A DNA stretch of 64,000 nt, from assembly GCF_014196055.1 (NCBI RefSeq), contig NZ_JACICY010000001.1, forward strand, positions 572,203-636,202. The letters are read 5' to 3'. A program made the position numbers and the translations under genes. Shown here piece after piece: positions 51,535-61,223 of the stretch. The stretch comes from Novosphingobium hassiacum (lineage in GTDB: Bacteria; Pseudomonadota; Alphaproteobacteria; Sphingomonadales; Sphingomonadaceae). The stretch's first letter is position 1. Every line of letters begins with the position of its first letter. The notes under the pieces were generated by a model. That model saw nothing but the letters and a program-made list of their open reading frames with translations, made no database searches and was not told where the DNA came from.

Positions 51535-53721
51535 ATGGCTGCACGCTCGATGGCATTGAGATGGTTCGCGCGATCGCTGATCGGGGCGACGCTTGCCGGC
51601 TCGTCTTACGCAGCTCTCGCGCAGGACACCTCGACCGCCGAGGTAATCGACAATGCGAACACCGAAGGCGAGATTATCGTCACCGCGCAGCGCCGTGCCG
51701 AACCGCTGCAGAAGGTGCCGATCTCGATCGCCGCGTTTGATACCGCCGCGTTGGCGCAATCGCACATCACCGATCCGCGCAGCCTCGCGATTGCCACCCC
51801 AGGTCTGCAGATCGCCGGATCGTTCCAGTTTTCCAAGCCGGTGTTTGCCATCCGGGGCATCAGCTTCAAAAGCTTCAATGCCACCGATCAGCAGGCGGTC
51901 GGCGTCTATCAGGACGAAGTTTTCATAGCCGCGCGATCAGGCCAGCTCGCACAGATGTATGATCTTGCAGGCGTCGAAGTCTTGCGCGGTCCGCAAGGCA
52001 TTCTCTACGGCAAGAACACCACCGGTGGTGCGATCAACTTCAACTCCGCCCAACCTGGCGATGCGCTGGAAGGCCATGTCACTGCAAGTGCGGGGGCATT
52101 TTCCCAGCACGGCATCGAAGGCGGCATCACCATCCCGGTGGACGACAAACTGTCGCTTCGTTTTGCCGGCACGTATGACCGTCGCGACGGGGTTGAGTTC
52201 AATGACGTCACCAATCGCCGCACTTACGGCTATCGGACATATGCAGGCCGCGCCATCGTGCGATACAAGGCAAGTGACGATGTCACGATCGTTGCCAATG
52301 TCCATGCCGCGAACACCAATGCCAACCCGAACTATTATTACAGCCGGGGCCTAGTCCCCACCGGCACCGGTGAACTGGGCGACATAAACGGCTTTGTCGC
52401 TAACAAAGACTTCTTCACGATCTCGAGCCCTTATCAGGATGAGCGGGAGCGCATCCGTCAGAAGGGAGGCATTCTGCGGCTTGAGGCCGATCTTGGCGGT
52501 GCCAGCCTCGTTTCAGTCACGTCCTATGATCGGACGCGCTACTCGACGTTCGAGGATACCGATGCCTCACCCGCCGAGGTCGCCACGGTTGATTATAACG
52601 ACCTCAGCCGACAGTTTTCACAGGAACTGCGCCTGGCGTCGGACAATGACAGCCCGCTTTCGTGGTTGGGCGGACTTTACTTCTTCCACGAGCGCCTGAC
52701 CGCCAGCAACATCACGGCTTTCCTGGGGGGAACCAGCGACCAGAGCTACAACCAGAAGACATCGGATTACGCCGCTTTCGGCCAGCTCACTTATAAGGTG
52801 TCCGACCAACTGAGCCTGATCGCCGGTGCGCGTTACACCTACGAAAACAAGAGCATCAGCTTCCTGACGGTCGACGATGGCGTCTTCGTTCCTCTGGGTT
52901 CGCCGACTGCATTGGTTGACGCTTACACGAAGCGCACATTCAAGGCGCCGACCTTCAAGCTTGGTGTGAACTATCAGGTCGATCCTACCAAGTTGCTTTA
53001 TGCGAGCTTCAATCGCGGCTTCAAAACCGGCGGGTTCAACGGGACCGTGTTCCTGCCTCAAGAATTCAGCACGGTAGAACCGGAATATGTGAACGCGTTT
53101 GAAATCGGCCTGAAGTCTAGCTGGCTTAACCGCGCGGTCACCCTGAACCTTGCTGGTTTCCTGAACGACTTCAGCGACATGCAAGTGTTCAACTTCACCG
53201 ACAACGGGTTTCCCGTCACGCAGGTCGTCAATGCTGCCAGCGCGCGGACTTACGGCATTGAATTCGACCTGGCCGTGCGCCCGATCTCGGGAATGAAGCT
53301 GCAACTGGCTGGCACACTTCTCGATGCGAAGATCAGGAAGGTCACCATCGCCAATCTGGTAGCGCTCTCCGGCAATCGCCTGCCACTCGCGCCGCGCCTG
53401 AACCTCACGACCTCTGCCCAATACGCCTTCACGCTGAGCGAAGGCGTGACACTGACGCCACGGGTCGAAGCGACTTACAACAGCCTGCAATACTTCGATA
53501 ACAACGAAGACCCGATCGCCAGTCAGAAAGCTTTCACGATCACCAACGCGTTCGTGAACTTCGAACACGAAGGTACGGGGCTGACGGTTTCAGCCTATGT
53601 GAAGAACCTTTTCGAGACGCAGTACCTGAACGAGTCGGTGCCCTTCTCTCCGATGAGCATCTACTTCACCAAGCACGGCGATCCGCGAACCTTCGGTGTC
53701 ACCATCACCAAGGCCTTCTGA
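51535..53721 (+). CDS. TonB-dependent receptor
   Basis: 728 residues. Signal peptide ends AALAQ; TonB-box-like GEIIVTAQRRAEPLQKVPISI; plug with FAIRGISFKSFNATDQ and VEVLRGPQGILYGKNTTGGAIN; barrel ending RTFGVTITKAF with terminal Phe. It differs from the paralogous pair at 32096 and 53994 in barrel and plug sequence. AGGGG precedes ATG 51535. It should import a large or hydrophobic ligand across the outer membrane. No inner-membrane transporter is adjacent on this strand. Confidence 0.93.
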   Translation: MAARSMALRWFARSLIGATLAGSSYAALAQDTSTAEVIDNANTEGEIIVTAQRRAEPLQKVPISIAAFDTAALAQSHITDPRSLAIATPGLQIAGSFQFSKPVFAIRGISFKSFNATDQQAVGVYQDEVFIAARSGQLAQMYDLAGVEVLRGPQGILYGKNTTGGAINFNSAQPGDALEGHVTASAGAFSQHGIEGGITIPVDDKLSLRFAGTYDRRDGVEFNDVTNRRTYGYRTYAGRAIVRYKASDDVTIVANVHAANTNANPNYYYSRGLVPTGTGELGDINGFVANKDFFTISSPYQDERERIRQKGGILRLEADLGGASLVSVTSYDRTRYSTFEDTDASPAEVATVDYNDLSRQFSQELRLASDNDSPLSWLGGLYFFHERLTASNITAFLGGTSDQSYNQKTSDYAAFGQLTYKVSDQLSLIAGARYTYENKSISFLTVDDGVFVPLGSPTALVDAYTKRTFKAPTFKLGVNYQVDPTKLLYASFNRGFKTGGFNGTVFLPQEFSTVEPEYVNAFEIGLKSSWLNRAVTLNLAGFLNDFSDMQVFNFTDNGFPVTQVVNAASARTYGIEFDLAVRPISGMKLQLAGTLLDAKIRKVTIANLVALSGNRLPLAPRLNLTTSAQYAFTLSEGVTLTPRVEATYNSLQYFDNNEDPIASQKAFTITNAFVNFEHEGTGLTVSAYVKNLFETQYLNESVPFSPMSIYFTKHGDPRTFGVTITKAF

Positions 53722-53993
53722 AACACGGGCAGCTATCCTGCGGAAGAATAACCGCAGAACCAATGGCCGACATCTCGATCGTCGAAACGTCGAACGGGAA
53801 TTTTTGACGAGACGACGGCAATAAGTTGTGCGCCTTTCCCCAAGAGAAGCGCCAATATCTGAACGGCCATTAAACTAGTCAGTAATTATTCGTCTATTAA
53901 TGACAAATTACAATCACAATTAATTGCCTTATTAAATTAATAATTACACGACTTCACCAAAACCCTAAATTATATCTCTAAAGGGGGGATAAA
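53722..53993. other. AT-rich intergenic region between two TonB receptors
   Basis: The first part holds a small hairpin (CTGCGG at 53738-53743, CCGCAG at 53752-53757) without a U-tract. From about 53870 to 53960 the sequence is strikingly AT-rich compared with the surroundings and probably carries the promoter of the following receptor. No gene is seen. Confidence 0.5.
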
Positions 53994-56288
53994 ATGACTA
54001 TTCTGAATCGTAAACTGACATACACGACTACAGCACTTTGCTCGGGCACGGTGCTATCGTTGGCGCTGTGCGGAGCTGCAATTGCCCAGGAAACGCCCGG
54101 CAATGCGGCGCAGAACGCGAACGAGATCATTGTTACCGCGCAAAAGCGCGAGGAACGCCTCAAGGACGTCCCGGTGCCGATCACCGCGATCCGGAGCGAT
54201 TCCCTGCTCGCCCAGAACCAGACGAAGGCGCAGGACTTCTTCTCCACCATTCCTGCAGTCAACCTCCAGTTCCAGAACGGTCGCGCCCAGCTTGCGATCC
54301 GTGGCATCACCACTGGCCCGGTGACCGGCAACCCCACGATCGGGTACACCGTCGATGACGTGCCCTATGGCTCATCGACCGGGCAAGGCGGGCTGTTCGG
54401 CTCTGCCCCTGACCTCGACCCAAGCGAACTGGCGCGTATCGAAGTGCTGCGCGGCCCGCAGGGCACGCTTTACGGAGCCAGCAGCATCGGCGGTCTCCTG
54501 AAGTATGTGACCATCGACCCGTCAACCGACAAGATCAGCGGTTCTGTCGGTGGTGGCGTCCTTCTGGTGAAAGACGGCGGGGGCACGCTGGGCTACAATC
54601 TTCGCGGAGCGATCAACCTGCCGGTCGGCGAAACCTTTGCCGTGCGCGCAAGCATGTTCCACCGCGACGAACCCGGCTTCATCGACAACGCGCGCACCGG
54701 CAGGAATGATGTAAACGCATCGAAGGTAACCGGCGGCCGCGTGTCGGCACTGTGGAAACCAAGCGATTCCTTCTCGTTGAAGCTCGGTGCGATGCATCAG
54801 GTTCGCAACATCTATGGCTCGTCGAACGCCGACATCACGACCGGTTCGTTCAGCAAGCAGACCGATATCGCCGGAGCCGGCCGTTCACGTGCAGAAAACC
54901 AGATGTTCAGCGCAGTGATGAACGCTGACCTCGGAACGGTAAACGTTGCCTCGATCAGCGCCTACTCTCGCAGCAAGAATTACGACTTTATCGACTTCAC
55001 CAACACCGGCCTGACATTCTTCGTCTTTCCGCCGATCTTCTTCCCGATCACGGAATTCGGCGACAATTTCCGCCAGGGCTATGATGTCGACAAGTTCTCG
55101 CAGGAACTGCGGTTCTCAGGCGGCGTGGGCGACAACATCGACTGGATCGTGGGTGGGTTCTATACGCACGAAGACGCAAAGTATCGGGTAGATGCGAATG
55201 CTACAAATCCGAACACCGGAGAGATCTACGGCACTCCGATTCAGTGGCGGGATTCGCTGAAGTTCGACGAATGGGCAGCTTTCGGCAATGCGACCGTTCG
55301 GCTTTCAGACAAGTTCGACGTGCAGTTTGGGGGCCGCTACAGCGAGAACACCCAGAACTTCAAGCACAGAGAGCGCAATATCTTCCCTGTTTTTGACAAT
55401 GACGGGAACCCGATTCTGGGTCAAAGCCAGGTCATCATTGCCAACACCGATCCAAGGGCCGATGGGCACTCCTTCACCTATCAAGTTTCACCGCGCTTCA
55501 AACCATCGCCCGATCACATGATCTATGGACGCGTGGCGAGCGGATACCGGCCCGGCGGCACCAATGCGAACTGCAACAGCCCGCTGTCTGCAGTTCCCGT
55601 TCCGTGCCAGTTCAAGCCCGACAAGATCGTGAACTATGAACTTGGCGCAAAGGGCGACCTGCTGGATCGCTTGTTGTCCTATGATGTCTCGGCGTTCCTG
55701 ATTGACTGGAAAGACATTCAGATCTCTCAGCTCGTCGGGGAAAACGGCTTCACCTACAACGGCAATGCCGGCAGGGCGCGAAGCAAGGGCGTCGAGGTTT
55801 CGCTTGAAGCCCGGCCCGTCGAAGGGCTGAACGTCAAGGCCTGGCTTGCGTATATCGATGCCAAACTGGCCGAAGACATCAACTCCAACGCCCTGTTCGG
55901 TCTCAAGGGCGATGCCCTGCCGTACAACAGCAAGTGGTCGGGTCGCTTCTCGGTCGATTACGTCAGGCCTCTGTCGGATAGCGTCACGGCAAGCTTCGGC
56001 GCTTCGCTGACCTATGTCGGTAACCGCCGTGGCGAGTTCGTGAACAAGGCGCCCGATGGCACCGCGCCCGATGCTCCGCTGCGTCAGGTATATCCCGAAT
56101 ATGCCGCGTTGGACCTCAACGCGGGACTTGATATCAATGCCTTCACTGTGCAGGTGTTTCTCCAGAACGTGACCAACAAGCGTGGCGTGATTGGTGGTGG
56201 TTTCAACAACCAGACCTCCTTCAATCCGAACTGGTTCAACTACACGCAACCGCGCACGATCGGCCTGAACGTCAGCCACAAGTTCTGA
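53994..56288 (+). CDS. TonB-dependent receptor (paralogue of the receptor at 32096)
   Basis: 764 residues. Signal peptide ends AAIAQ; TonB-box-like NEIIVTAQKREERLKDVPVPITAI; plug with QLAIRGITTGPVTGNPTIGYTVDD-type segments and IEVLRGPQGTLYGASSIGG; barrel ending TIGLNVSHKF with terminal Phe. The plug shares long near-identical blocks with the receptor at 32096-34378. AAAGGGGGG precedes ATG 53994. It is followed by a decayed sugar-permease gene, so the imported ligand may once have been a sugar; the present substrate is not known. Confidence 0.93.
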   Translation: MTILNRKLTYTTTALCSGTVLSLALCGAAIAQETPGNAAQNANEIIVTAQKREERLKDVPVPITAIRSDSLLAQNQTKAQDFFSTIPAVNLQFQNGRAQLAIRGITTGPVTGNPTIGYTVDDVPYGSSTGQGGLFGSAPDLDPSELARIEVLRGPQGTLYGASSIGGLLKYVTIDPSTDKISGSVGGGVLLVKDGGGTLGYNLRGAINLPVGETFAVRASMFHRDEPGFIDNARTGRNDVNASKVTGGRVSALWKPSDSFSLKLGAMHQVRNIYGSSNADITTGSFSKQTDIAGAGRSRAENQMFSAVMNADLGTVNVASISAYSRSKNYDFIDFTNTGLTFFVFPPIFFPITEFGDNFRQGYDVDKFSQELRFSGGVGDNIDWIVGGFYTHEDAKYRVDANATNPNTGEIYGTPIQWRDSLKFDEWAAFGNATVRLSDKFDVQFGGRYSENTQNFKHRERNIFPVFDNDGNPILGQSQVIIANTDPRADGHSFTYQVSPRFKPSPDHMIYGRVASGYRPGGTNANCNSPLSAVPVPCQFKPDKIVNYELGAKGDLLDRLLSYDVSAFLIDWKDIQISQLVGENGFTYNGNAGRARSKGVEVSLEARPVEGLNVKAWLAYIDAKLAEDINSNALFGLKGDALPYNSKWSGRFSVDYVRPLSDSVTASFGASLTYVGNRRGEFVNKAPDGTAPDAPLRQVYPEYAALDLNAGLDINAFTVQVFLQNVTNKRGVIGGGFNNQTSFNPNWFNYTQPRTIGLNVSHKF

Positions 56289-56340
56289 CAACCTGATATC
56301 CTGGGAGTGCAGCGGGATCGATCTGTTGCACCGTCCACGG

Positions 56341-56866
56341 TTTAGCTTCGGCGCATGACGCATCCTTCTTGGCGTCGGCGCCGAAGCGACAATCGGATCC
56401 ACGATCCTGAGCTATCTGCAAGATCCTGCAGTGATGGCCTGCCCGAACAAAGCGCGGGCAAGTTGATAAGCCTTGACTGTAGCGGCGCGATGGCCGGTCG
56501 GCTCTGCGGTGCTGCGTGCGGTCAGCCCAGGCAAGGCGCTCGCCTTCGCAGCCATTGGCGGTATCACGCAAATCCTGATCTCGACTAACACGAGCGGCAT
56601 AGTTGCCGACTATAACCTGCTTGCCGTTGGCTTGATGAACGCAATCATGTTTCCGACGACCTTCCGTCTGGCGCCAGAAAAGCTCGGCGCGCGACCGGCG
56701 ATGGTTCCGGTATCATCAGCGTCGCCATCAATGGCGGCGCTATCGTCCCTCTGGCCACGGGCGCGGTCGCGGTTTGACGGGACGCCTCGGACCCGCGCTG
56801 GCGTTGTCGGCGGTATGCTATGCAATTATTGGGGTGTTCGGAATTTACGCGCGCCGATCTGCCTGA
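56341..56866 (+). pseudogene. Decayed FucP-like sugar/H+ symporter (C-terminal half)
   Basis: Broken remains of an MFS sugar permease of the FucP/glucose-galactose type. Similarity runs through several frames: ILLGVGAEATIGSTILSYL (after an in-frame stop at 56356-56358), then EQSAGKLISLDCSGAMAGRL in a second frame, VSPGKALAFAAIGGITQILIS and NTSGIVADYNLLAVGLMNAIMF in a third, then GDGSGIISVAINGGAIVPL and LTGRLGPALALSAVCYAII ending RRSA at 56866. At least four frame changes and one stop show it is not functional. The N-terminal half is absent. It lies between a TonB receptor and an FGE-like gene. Confidence 0.82.
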
Positions 56867-56883
56867 CGGTACATCGACGTTGA

Positions 56884-57870
56884 ATGATATTGGTTGCATT
56901 GCGGCAACCGCAGCCGCCAATGGATTTCGCGAACATGATGCTGGAAAAGATGATTGAAGTGCCGGGTGGCACCTTCACGATGGGATCGGAGCGGTTCTAC
57001 CCGGAAGAAGCACCTTGCCAAACCGTCCGGGTCGATCCCTTTCTGATCGACGAAGCACCAGTTACCAATTCCCAATTCGCGCGATTCGTGGCTGCGACAG
57101 AATACGTTACGGTTGCCGAAATAGCGCCTGATCCTGCGGACTATCCCGGCATGTTGCCCGAGATGGGGCAGCCGGGATCGGCGGTGTTCCGCAAGACTAC
57201 CACTCCCGTCGATACGAGCGACCCCATGCAATGGTGGTCGTTCGAATTCGGCGCGGATTGGCGCCATCCTCTGGGAATCGGCAGCTCTCTTGACGGGCTC
57301 GATGACCATCCCGTGGTCCACGTCGCTTATTCCGATGCCGAGGCTTATGCGAAGTGGGCAGGCAAATGTCTGCCGACCGAGGCCGAATGGGAATTTGCAG
57401 CAAGGGGCGGGCTGGAGGGCGCCGAATATGCATGGGGCGACATGCTGACGCCCGGCGGCAAACCGCTGGCAAATTATTGGCAGGGACTTTTTCCGTTCGC
57501 AAACACACTGGAAGACGGGTGGGAGCGAACTTCGCCGGTGCGGACTTATCCTCCCAATGGTTACGGGTTGTTCGACATGATCGGCAATGTCTGGGAATGG
57601 ACCAGCGACTGGTTCGCGCCGCGCGCGAGCGCTGGGCAGAACAGATCATGTTGCACACCCAGCAACCCCCGGGGGCCGTCACGGGCTGCCAGTTTTGATC
57701 CGCAGTCACCGGCGCGCATACCACGCAAGGTTCTCAAAGGCGGCTCGCACTTGTGCGCTGCGAACTATTGTCAGCGTTATCGCCCGGCAGCGCGGCACCC
57801 CGAATCGCTTGATACATCGACGAGTCACATCGGGTTTCGTTGCATAAAGCGAGCACCCAAGGCTCGCTGA
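56884..57870 (+). CDS. Formylglycine-generating enzyme (SUMF1/FGE family)
   Basis: 328-residue FGE-sulfatase family protein. FGE oxidises a Cys in a sulfatase to formylglycine using copper and oxygen. The catalytic Cys pair spaced by five is present: Cys291 and Cys296 in GGSHLCAANYCQRYRPAAR, and the fold markers VPGGTFTMGSE, LPTEAEWEFAARGG, GNVWEWTSDWF and GFRC are all seen. An intact pair argues for a working enzyme rather than a non-catalytic relative. No sulfatase gene is visible in the window. Start at 56884 or ATG 56935 is uncertain. It follows the pseudogene by 17 bp. Confidence 0.87.
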   Translation: MILVALRQPQPPMDFANMMLEKMIEVPGGTFTMGSERFYPEEAPCQTVRVDPFLIDEAPVTNSQFARFVAATEYVTVAEIAPDPADYPGMLPEMGQPGSAVFRKTTTPVDTSDPMQWWSFEFGADWRHPLGIGSSLDGLDDHPVVHVAYSDAEAYAKWAGKCLPTEAEWEFAARGGLEGAEYAWGDMLTPGGKPLANYWQGLFPFANTLEDGWERTSPVRTYPPNGYGLFDMIGNVWEWTSDWFAPRASAGQNRSCCTPSNPRGPSRAASFDPQSPARIPRKVLKGGSHLCAANYCQRYRPAARHPESLDTSTSHIGFRCIKRAPKAR

Positions 57871-57910
57871 GCGAGTTGGGTGAGCCGCAAAAGTTAGGGC
57901 TGAGACTCAA

Positions 57911-58035
57911 TCAGAGCCAGCACGCGAGGGTGGTTGCGAGTGTGTCGTAGCGGGTTGCGACACGGCGGAAGTCCTTGATCCGACAAAAATCAATCTCGAT
58001 CAGGTGGCGCAACGGTGCCGGTCTACGCTGCCCCC
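57911..58035 (-). pseudogene. IS5-type transposase remnant
   Basis: The last ~40 codons of an IS5-family-like transposase can be read on the minus strand: HLIEIDFCRIKDFRRVATRYD and TLATTLACWL then stop at 57911. The upstream part is lost within a C9 run (58031-58039 on plus). The flanking GGGCTGAGACTC at 57897-57908 may be the terminal repeat. It marks an insertion at the junction between the accessory region and the capsule locus. Confidence 0.72.
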
Positions 58036-58090
58036 CCCCAAGCTGGGGCCTTGGCGGACTAGCTCAAGCGCGAAATGATTGCGCTTTATG

Positions 58091-59113
58091 CTAGGACTGG
58101 CTGTCGATCGGCGTGCGGACCCCCACCGGGCGCCAAGGCTGGCCGATCCGGGCTTCAAAGCGGTCGCGGAACGCCCACAGCCAGCCGACGCGGCGCTCGG
58201 CCAGGCCGGGCAGGCTGAGCAGGTCGCCGCCAAGCCACGGCAGATAGGGGTTGCGCCGCGCGTAGGACCAGATCTCGACCCGCTCACCTGCGTGAACCGA
58301 CGCGCCGCGCGCGTGGAAGCCGGCCATGTCGGCGACGACCAGCGTGTTGCCGGGAACAGCGACGGCTTGCGCGGGCGGGAGCTTCATCGCGTCGAGATCG
58401 GCCGAGGTGACGCGCGGCGAGCCGCGCGCTGACAGACGATCGATCGCGCGCGGGTCGGCGAGGCTGCGGCGTTTCTCCCACGCCAGACGTTCGGGCGTGA
58501 AGCGGTGCGAACCCGGCACGTAGCAGAACGGGCCACCGTCGGCGGCGACAGGGTTGAGGAACAGCCACGACTTTAGCGAGGAATGGAAACTGTCGGCGTG
58601 GAGAACCTCTTGCGGATCGGGGCCGGCGCTGCCGGCGTGGGCGACGATCGTCTGGATGTAGTGCAGCGGAGTCGTGCGGAAGCTGGCCGCGTAATGCAGC
58701 AACGCGACGATATCGCGGCGTTCGAGCAAGGTGCGCAGGGCTGGAATCGCCTGCAGCATGACCGGGTCCACCGCCATACGGCGGGTGATGGCATCGCCCT
58801 GCTGCATTTCGCGCGCTGGCCCCTGATAGGTCAGGATCGCGTCGCGCAGGGCCGGAAATTGGTCCAGCGGAACGATGTCGGGGATGACGACAAAGCCGTC
58901 GCGATCGAACGCCTCGCGCCAAGCGGGCGGCACATCGCGCGCGAGACGACGTCTGCGCCACCGGCTCATCGCGTCAGCCAGCCTTGTCCTGCCCAGATGA
59001 AGGCCGTGGCGGTTAAGCCGACGCGACCCGATCAGCGGATTATCGAGGAAACTCTTGGCCCCGGTAGCAAGCTGGAGCAGCCACAAGGGACCGAGCAGAA
59101 CCTTGCCGATCAT
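58091..59113 (-). CDS. PhyH-type Fe(II)/2-oxoglutarate oxygenase
   Basis: 340 residues of the phytanoyl-CoA dioxygenase fold. Metal triad: HxD in EVLHADSFHSS (about 172/174 counted from this start) and distal His in AGFHARG (about 267), with Arg after for 2-oxoglutarate. A hydrophobic N-terminus (GKVLLGPLWLLQLATGA) may associate with membrane. It lies 50 bp downstream of kdsA on the same strand, so it probably belongs to the capsule locus, where it might hydroxylate a sugar or lipid. The ATG at 59113 lacks a strong ribosome site; a TTG at 59143 is upstream. Confidence 0.83.
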   Translation of the reverse strand: MIGKVLLGPLWLLQLATGAKSFLDNPLIGSRRLNRHGLHLGRTRLADAMSRWRRRRLARDVPPAWREAFDRDGFVVIPDIVPLDQFPALRDAILTYQGPAREMQQGDAITRRMAVDPVMLQAIPALRTLLERRDIVALLHYAASFRTTPLHYIQTIVAHAGSAGPDPQEVLHADSFHSSLKSWLFLNPVAADGGPFCYVPGSHRFTPERLAWEKRRSLADPRAIDRLSARGSPRVTSADLDAMKLPPAQAVAVPGNTLVVADMAGFHARGASVHAGERVEIWSYARRNPYLPWLGGDLLSLPGLAERRVGWLWAFRDRFEARIGQPWRPVGVRTPIDSQS

Positions 59114-59163
59114 CGTAACCACGGACTTACGTCGCCTGCACAAATTCGAACATCGCCAAGCCG

Positions 59164-59994
59164 CTAAGCGCCCTTGACCAGCGCGTCAATCGCCTGGAGC
59201 CGTCTCACCAACGGCTCGAAATCGGTGAGTGGCAGCGCGTTGGGCCCGTCCGACCAGGCGTTGTCGGGGTCGGGGTGGGTTTCCATGAACAGGCCCGATA
59301 CGCCCGCCGCCACGGCAGCGCGCGCGAGCAAGGGCACGAATTCGCGCTGACCGCCCGACTTGTCGCCGAGGCCGCCGGGCTGCTGCACCGAATGGGTGGC
59401 GTCGAACACGACCGGGCAGCCGGTCTGCGCCATGATTGCCAAGCCACGCATGTCCGAGACCAGCGTGTTGTAGCCGAACGAGACGCCGCGCTCGCAGAGC
59501 ATGAACGAATCAGGCTCGACCCCAGCCGTCATGGCCGCATTGCGCGCCTTGGCGACGACCTGGGTCATATCGGATGGGGCCATGAACTGGCCCTTCTTGA
59601 TGTTCACCGGCTTTCCCGAGGCAGCCACGGCGGCGATGAAGTCGGTCTGGCGGGCAAGGAATGCCGGCGTTTGCAGGATATCGACGACTTGGGCCACCGC
59701 GCTCACCTGCTCGCGTTCATGAACGTCTGTGATCACGGGTAAGCCTGTGACATTCTTGACCTTTTCGAGAATGCGAAGCCCTTCGTCCAAGCCGGGGCCA
59801 CGCAACGACTTGTCCGAACTACGGTTCGCCTTGTCGAACGACGCCTTGAAAACGAGCAGCAACCCTAGTCTTTGGGCGCATCCAGCCAACGTTTCGGCGA
59901 TGGACAGCGTGTGCGCCTCGCTTTCGATCACGCAGGGACCGGCGATCACGAAGAGGGGTGCATCACGTCCAATTTTATGTCCACACAAGAGCAT
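59164..59994 (-). CDS. kdsA: 3-deoxy-8-phosphooctulonate (Kdo-8-P) synthase
   Basis: 276-residue KdsA: condenses arabinose-5-phosphate with phosphoenolpyruvate to Kdo-8-phosphate. Family motifs: [69 protein letters not shown] and [18 protein letters not shown] Cys in GPCVIES and LCERG is in keeping with either metal or non-metal types; this cannot be decided here. Start ATG 59994 gives normal family length; the longer start at 60039 lacks support. It is divergent from kdsD. Confidence 0.95.
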   Translation of the reverse strand: MLLCGHKIGRDAPLFVIAGPCVIESEAHTLSIAETLAGCAQRLGLLLVFKASFDKANRSSDKSLRGPGLDEGLRILEKVKNVTGLPVITDVHEREQVSAVAQVVDILQTPAFLARQTDFIAAVAASGKPVNIKKGQFMAPSDMTQVVAKARNAAMTAGVEPDSFMLCERGVSFGYNTLVSDMRGLAIMAQTGCPVVFDATHSVQQPGGLGDKSGGQREFVPLLARAAVAAGVSGLFMETHPDPDNAWSDGPNALPLTDFEPLVRRLQAIDALVKGA

Positions 59995-60172
59995 TCTCGG
60001 GATCCAATTCGTCGTCCGGATGGTTGGCACATTGCCCATGCGTGTAGACAGGGTGAAGAGTCGAGCTTGAAGACCCCAACGCAGAGACTAAGGCTGCTGG
60101 CAACGATCTGCCGGGAAGTCGGTTCCTGATCAAAGGAAGGCGCTCTCGACAGGGAGATGACAGCGGTGCGAT

Positions 60173-61180
60173 ATGCATGATATGAAGATCGACATGAGCA
60201 CACGTAAAACGGCACCCACTTACACAGAATCAGCTTTAAAGACCATAGAAACGGAGATCCACGCCCTGGATTCCTTGAAGGTCGTACTCGAAACGTCGAG
60301 CTTTAGACTGTCTCTCGACCGCGCTATTGAGGCGATGGCCCGCACGCATGGCCGGGTTATTGTCAGCGGAATGGGGAAAAGCGGCCATATTGGACGAAAA
60401 ATTGCGGCTACTCTTCGCTCTACAGGAACACCAGCGCTGTTCCTCCACCCTGGCGAAGCAAGTCACGGCGACCTTGGCCTCATCACCGAAAACGATGTCG
60501 TCTTCGCGATCACATGGTCCGGCGAGACCAGCGAGCTGGGAGATATCTTTCACTACTGCAACCGTTTCGGAGTGACTTTGATCGTCGCGACCGCTTGGCC
60601 CAAGAGCACGGCGGCGCGCGCGGCCGACATCTGTCTGGCGCTGCCGCTGGTGCGCGAAGCCTGCCCGAACGACCTGGCTCCGACATCATCGACGACGCTC
60701 CAGCTGGTGCTGGGCGACGTGCTGGCGGTCGCGCTGATCGAGGCGCGCGGCTTTACCCCTTCGGATTTCCGGGTGTTTCATCCCGGCGGACAGCTCGGCG
60801 CGCAACTGCTGGCGGTTGACCAGGTCATGGGCACCGATGGCGCGATCCCGAAAGTGCGGCGCGAGGCTAGCTTGAGCAGCGCGACGATCGAGATGAGCCG
60901 TAAGCGCTATGGCGCGACGGCGGTGGTGGATGAGCACGACATGCTGATCGGCGTATTCACCGATGGCGATCTGCGCCGCTGCATCGCGGTGCATAACCTC
61001 GAGGACCAGATCGGGCTGCATATGTCGCCAAGCCCGGTTACGGTGCGGACCGGCACGCTGTGCTCCGAAGCACTGCGGATCATGAATGAAAATGCGGTCT
61101 CGGTGATTTTCGTAGTCGATGACGGCCGATTGGTGGGCGTGGCGCATATGCACGATATCGTGAGGACCGGGATTGTCTGA
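60173..61180 (+). CDS. kdsD: Arabinose-5-phosphate isomerase (SIS plus CBS pair)
   Basis: 335 residues: SIS sugar-isomerase domain (about 45-190: VIVSGMGKSGHIGRKIAATLRSTGTPALFLHPGEASHGDLGLI, WSGETSELGDI) and two C-terminal CBS modules (from about residue 215, VDQVMGTDGAIP; then MSPSPVTVRTGTLCSEALRIM). It converts ribulose-5-phosphate to arabinose-5-phosphate for KdsA. Several in-frame ATGs near 60173 make the start uncertain. The first 300 bp have a lower GC share than the rest. It heads a co-oriented series with kdsB, a phosphatase and kpsC. Confidence 0.94.
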   Translation: MHDMKIDMSTRKTAPTYTESALKTIETEIHALDSLKVVLETSSFRLSLDRAIEAMARTHGRVIVSGMGKSGHIGRKIAATLRSTGTPALFLHPGEASHGDLGLITENDVVFAITWSGETSELGDIFHYCNRFGVTLIVATAWPKSTAARAADICLALPLVREACPNDLAPTSSTTLQLVLGDVLAVALIEARGFTPSDFRVFHPGGQLGAQLLAVDQVMGTDGAIPKVRREASLSSATIEMSRKRYGATAVVDEHDMLIGVFTDGDLRRCIAVHNLEDQIGLHMSPSPVTVRTGTLCSEALRIMNENAVSVIFVVDDGRLVGVAHMHDIVRTGIV

Positions 61181-61223
61181 ACGCGCTGGCGGGTCGCGGG
61201 CCGTGCGTCCATAAGCGCGCTCA

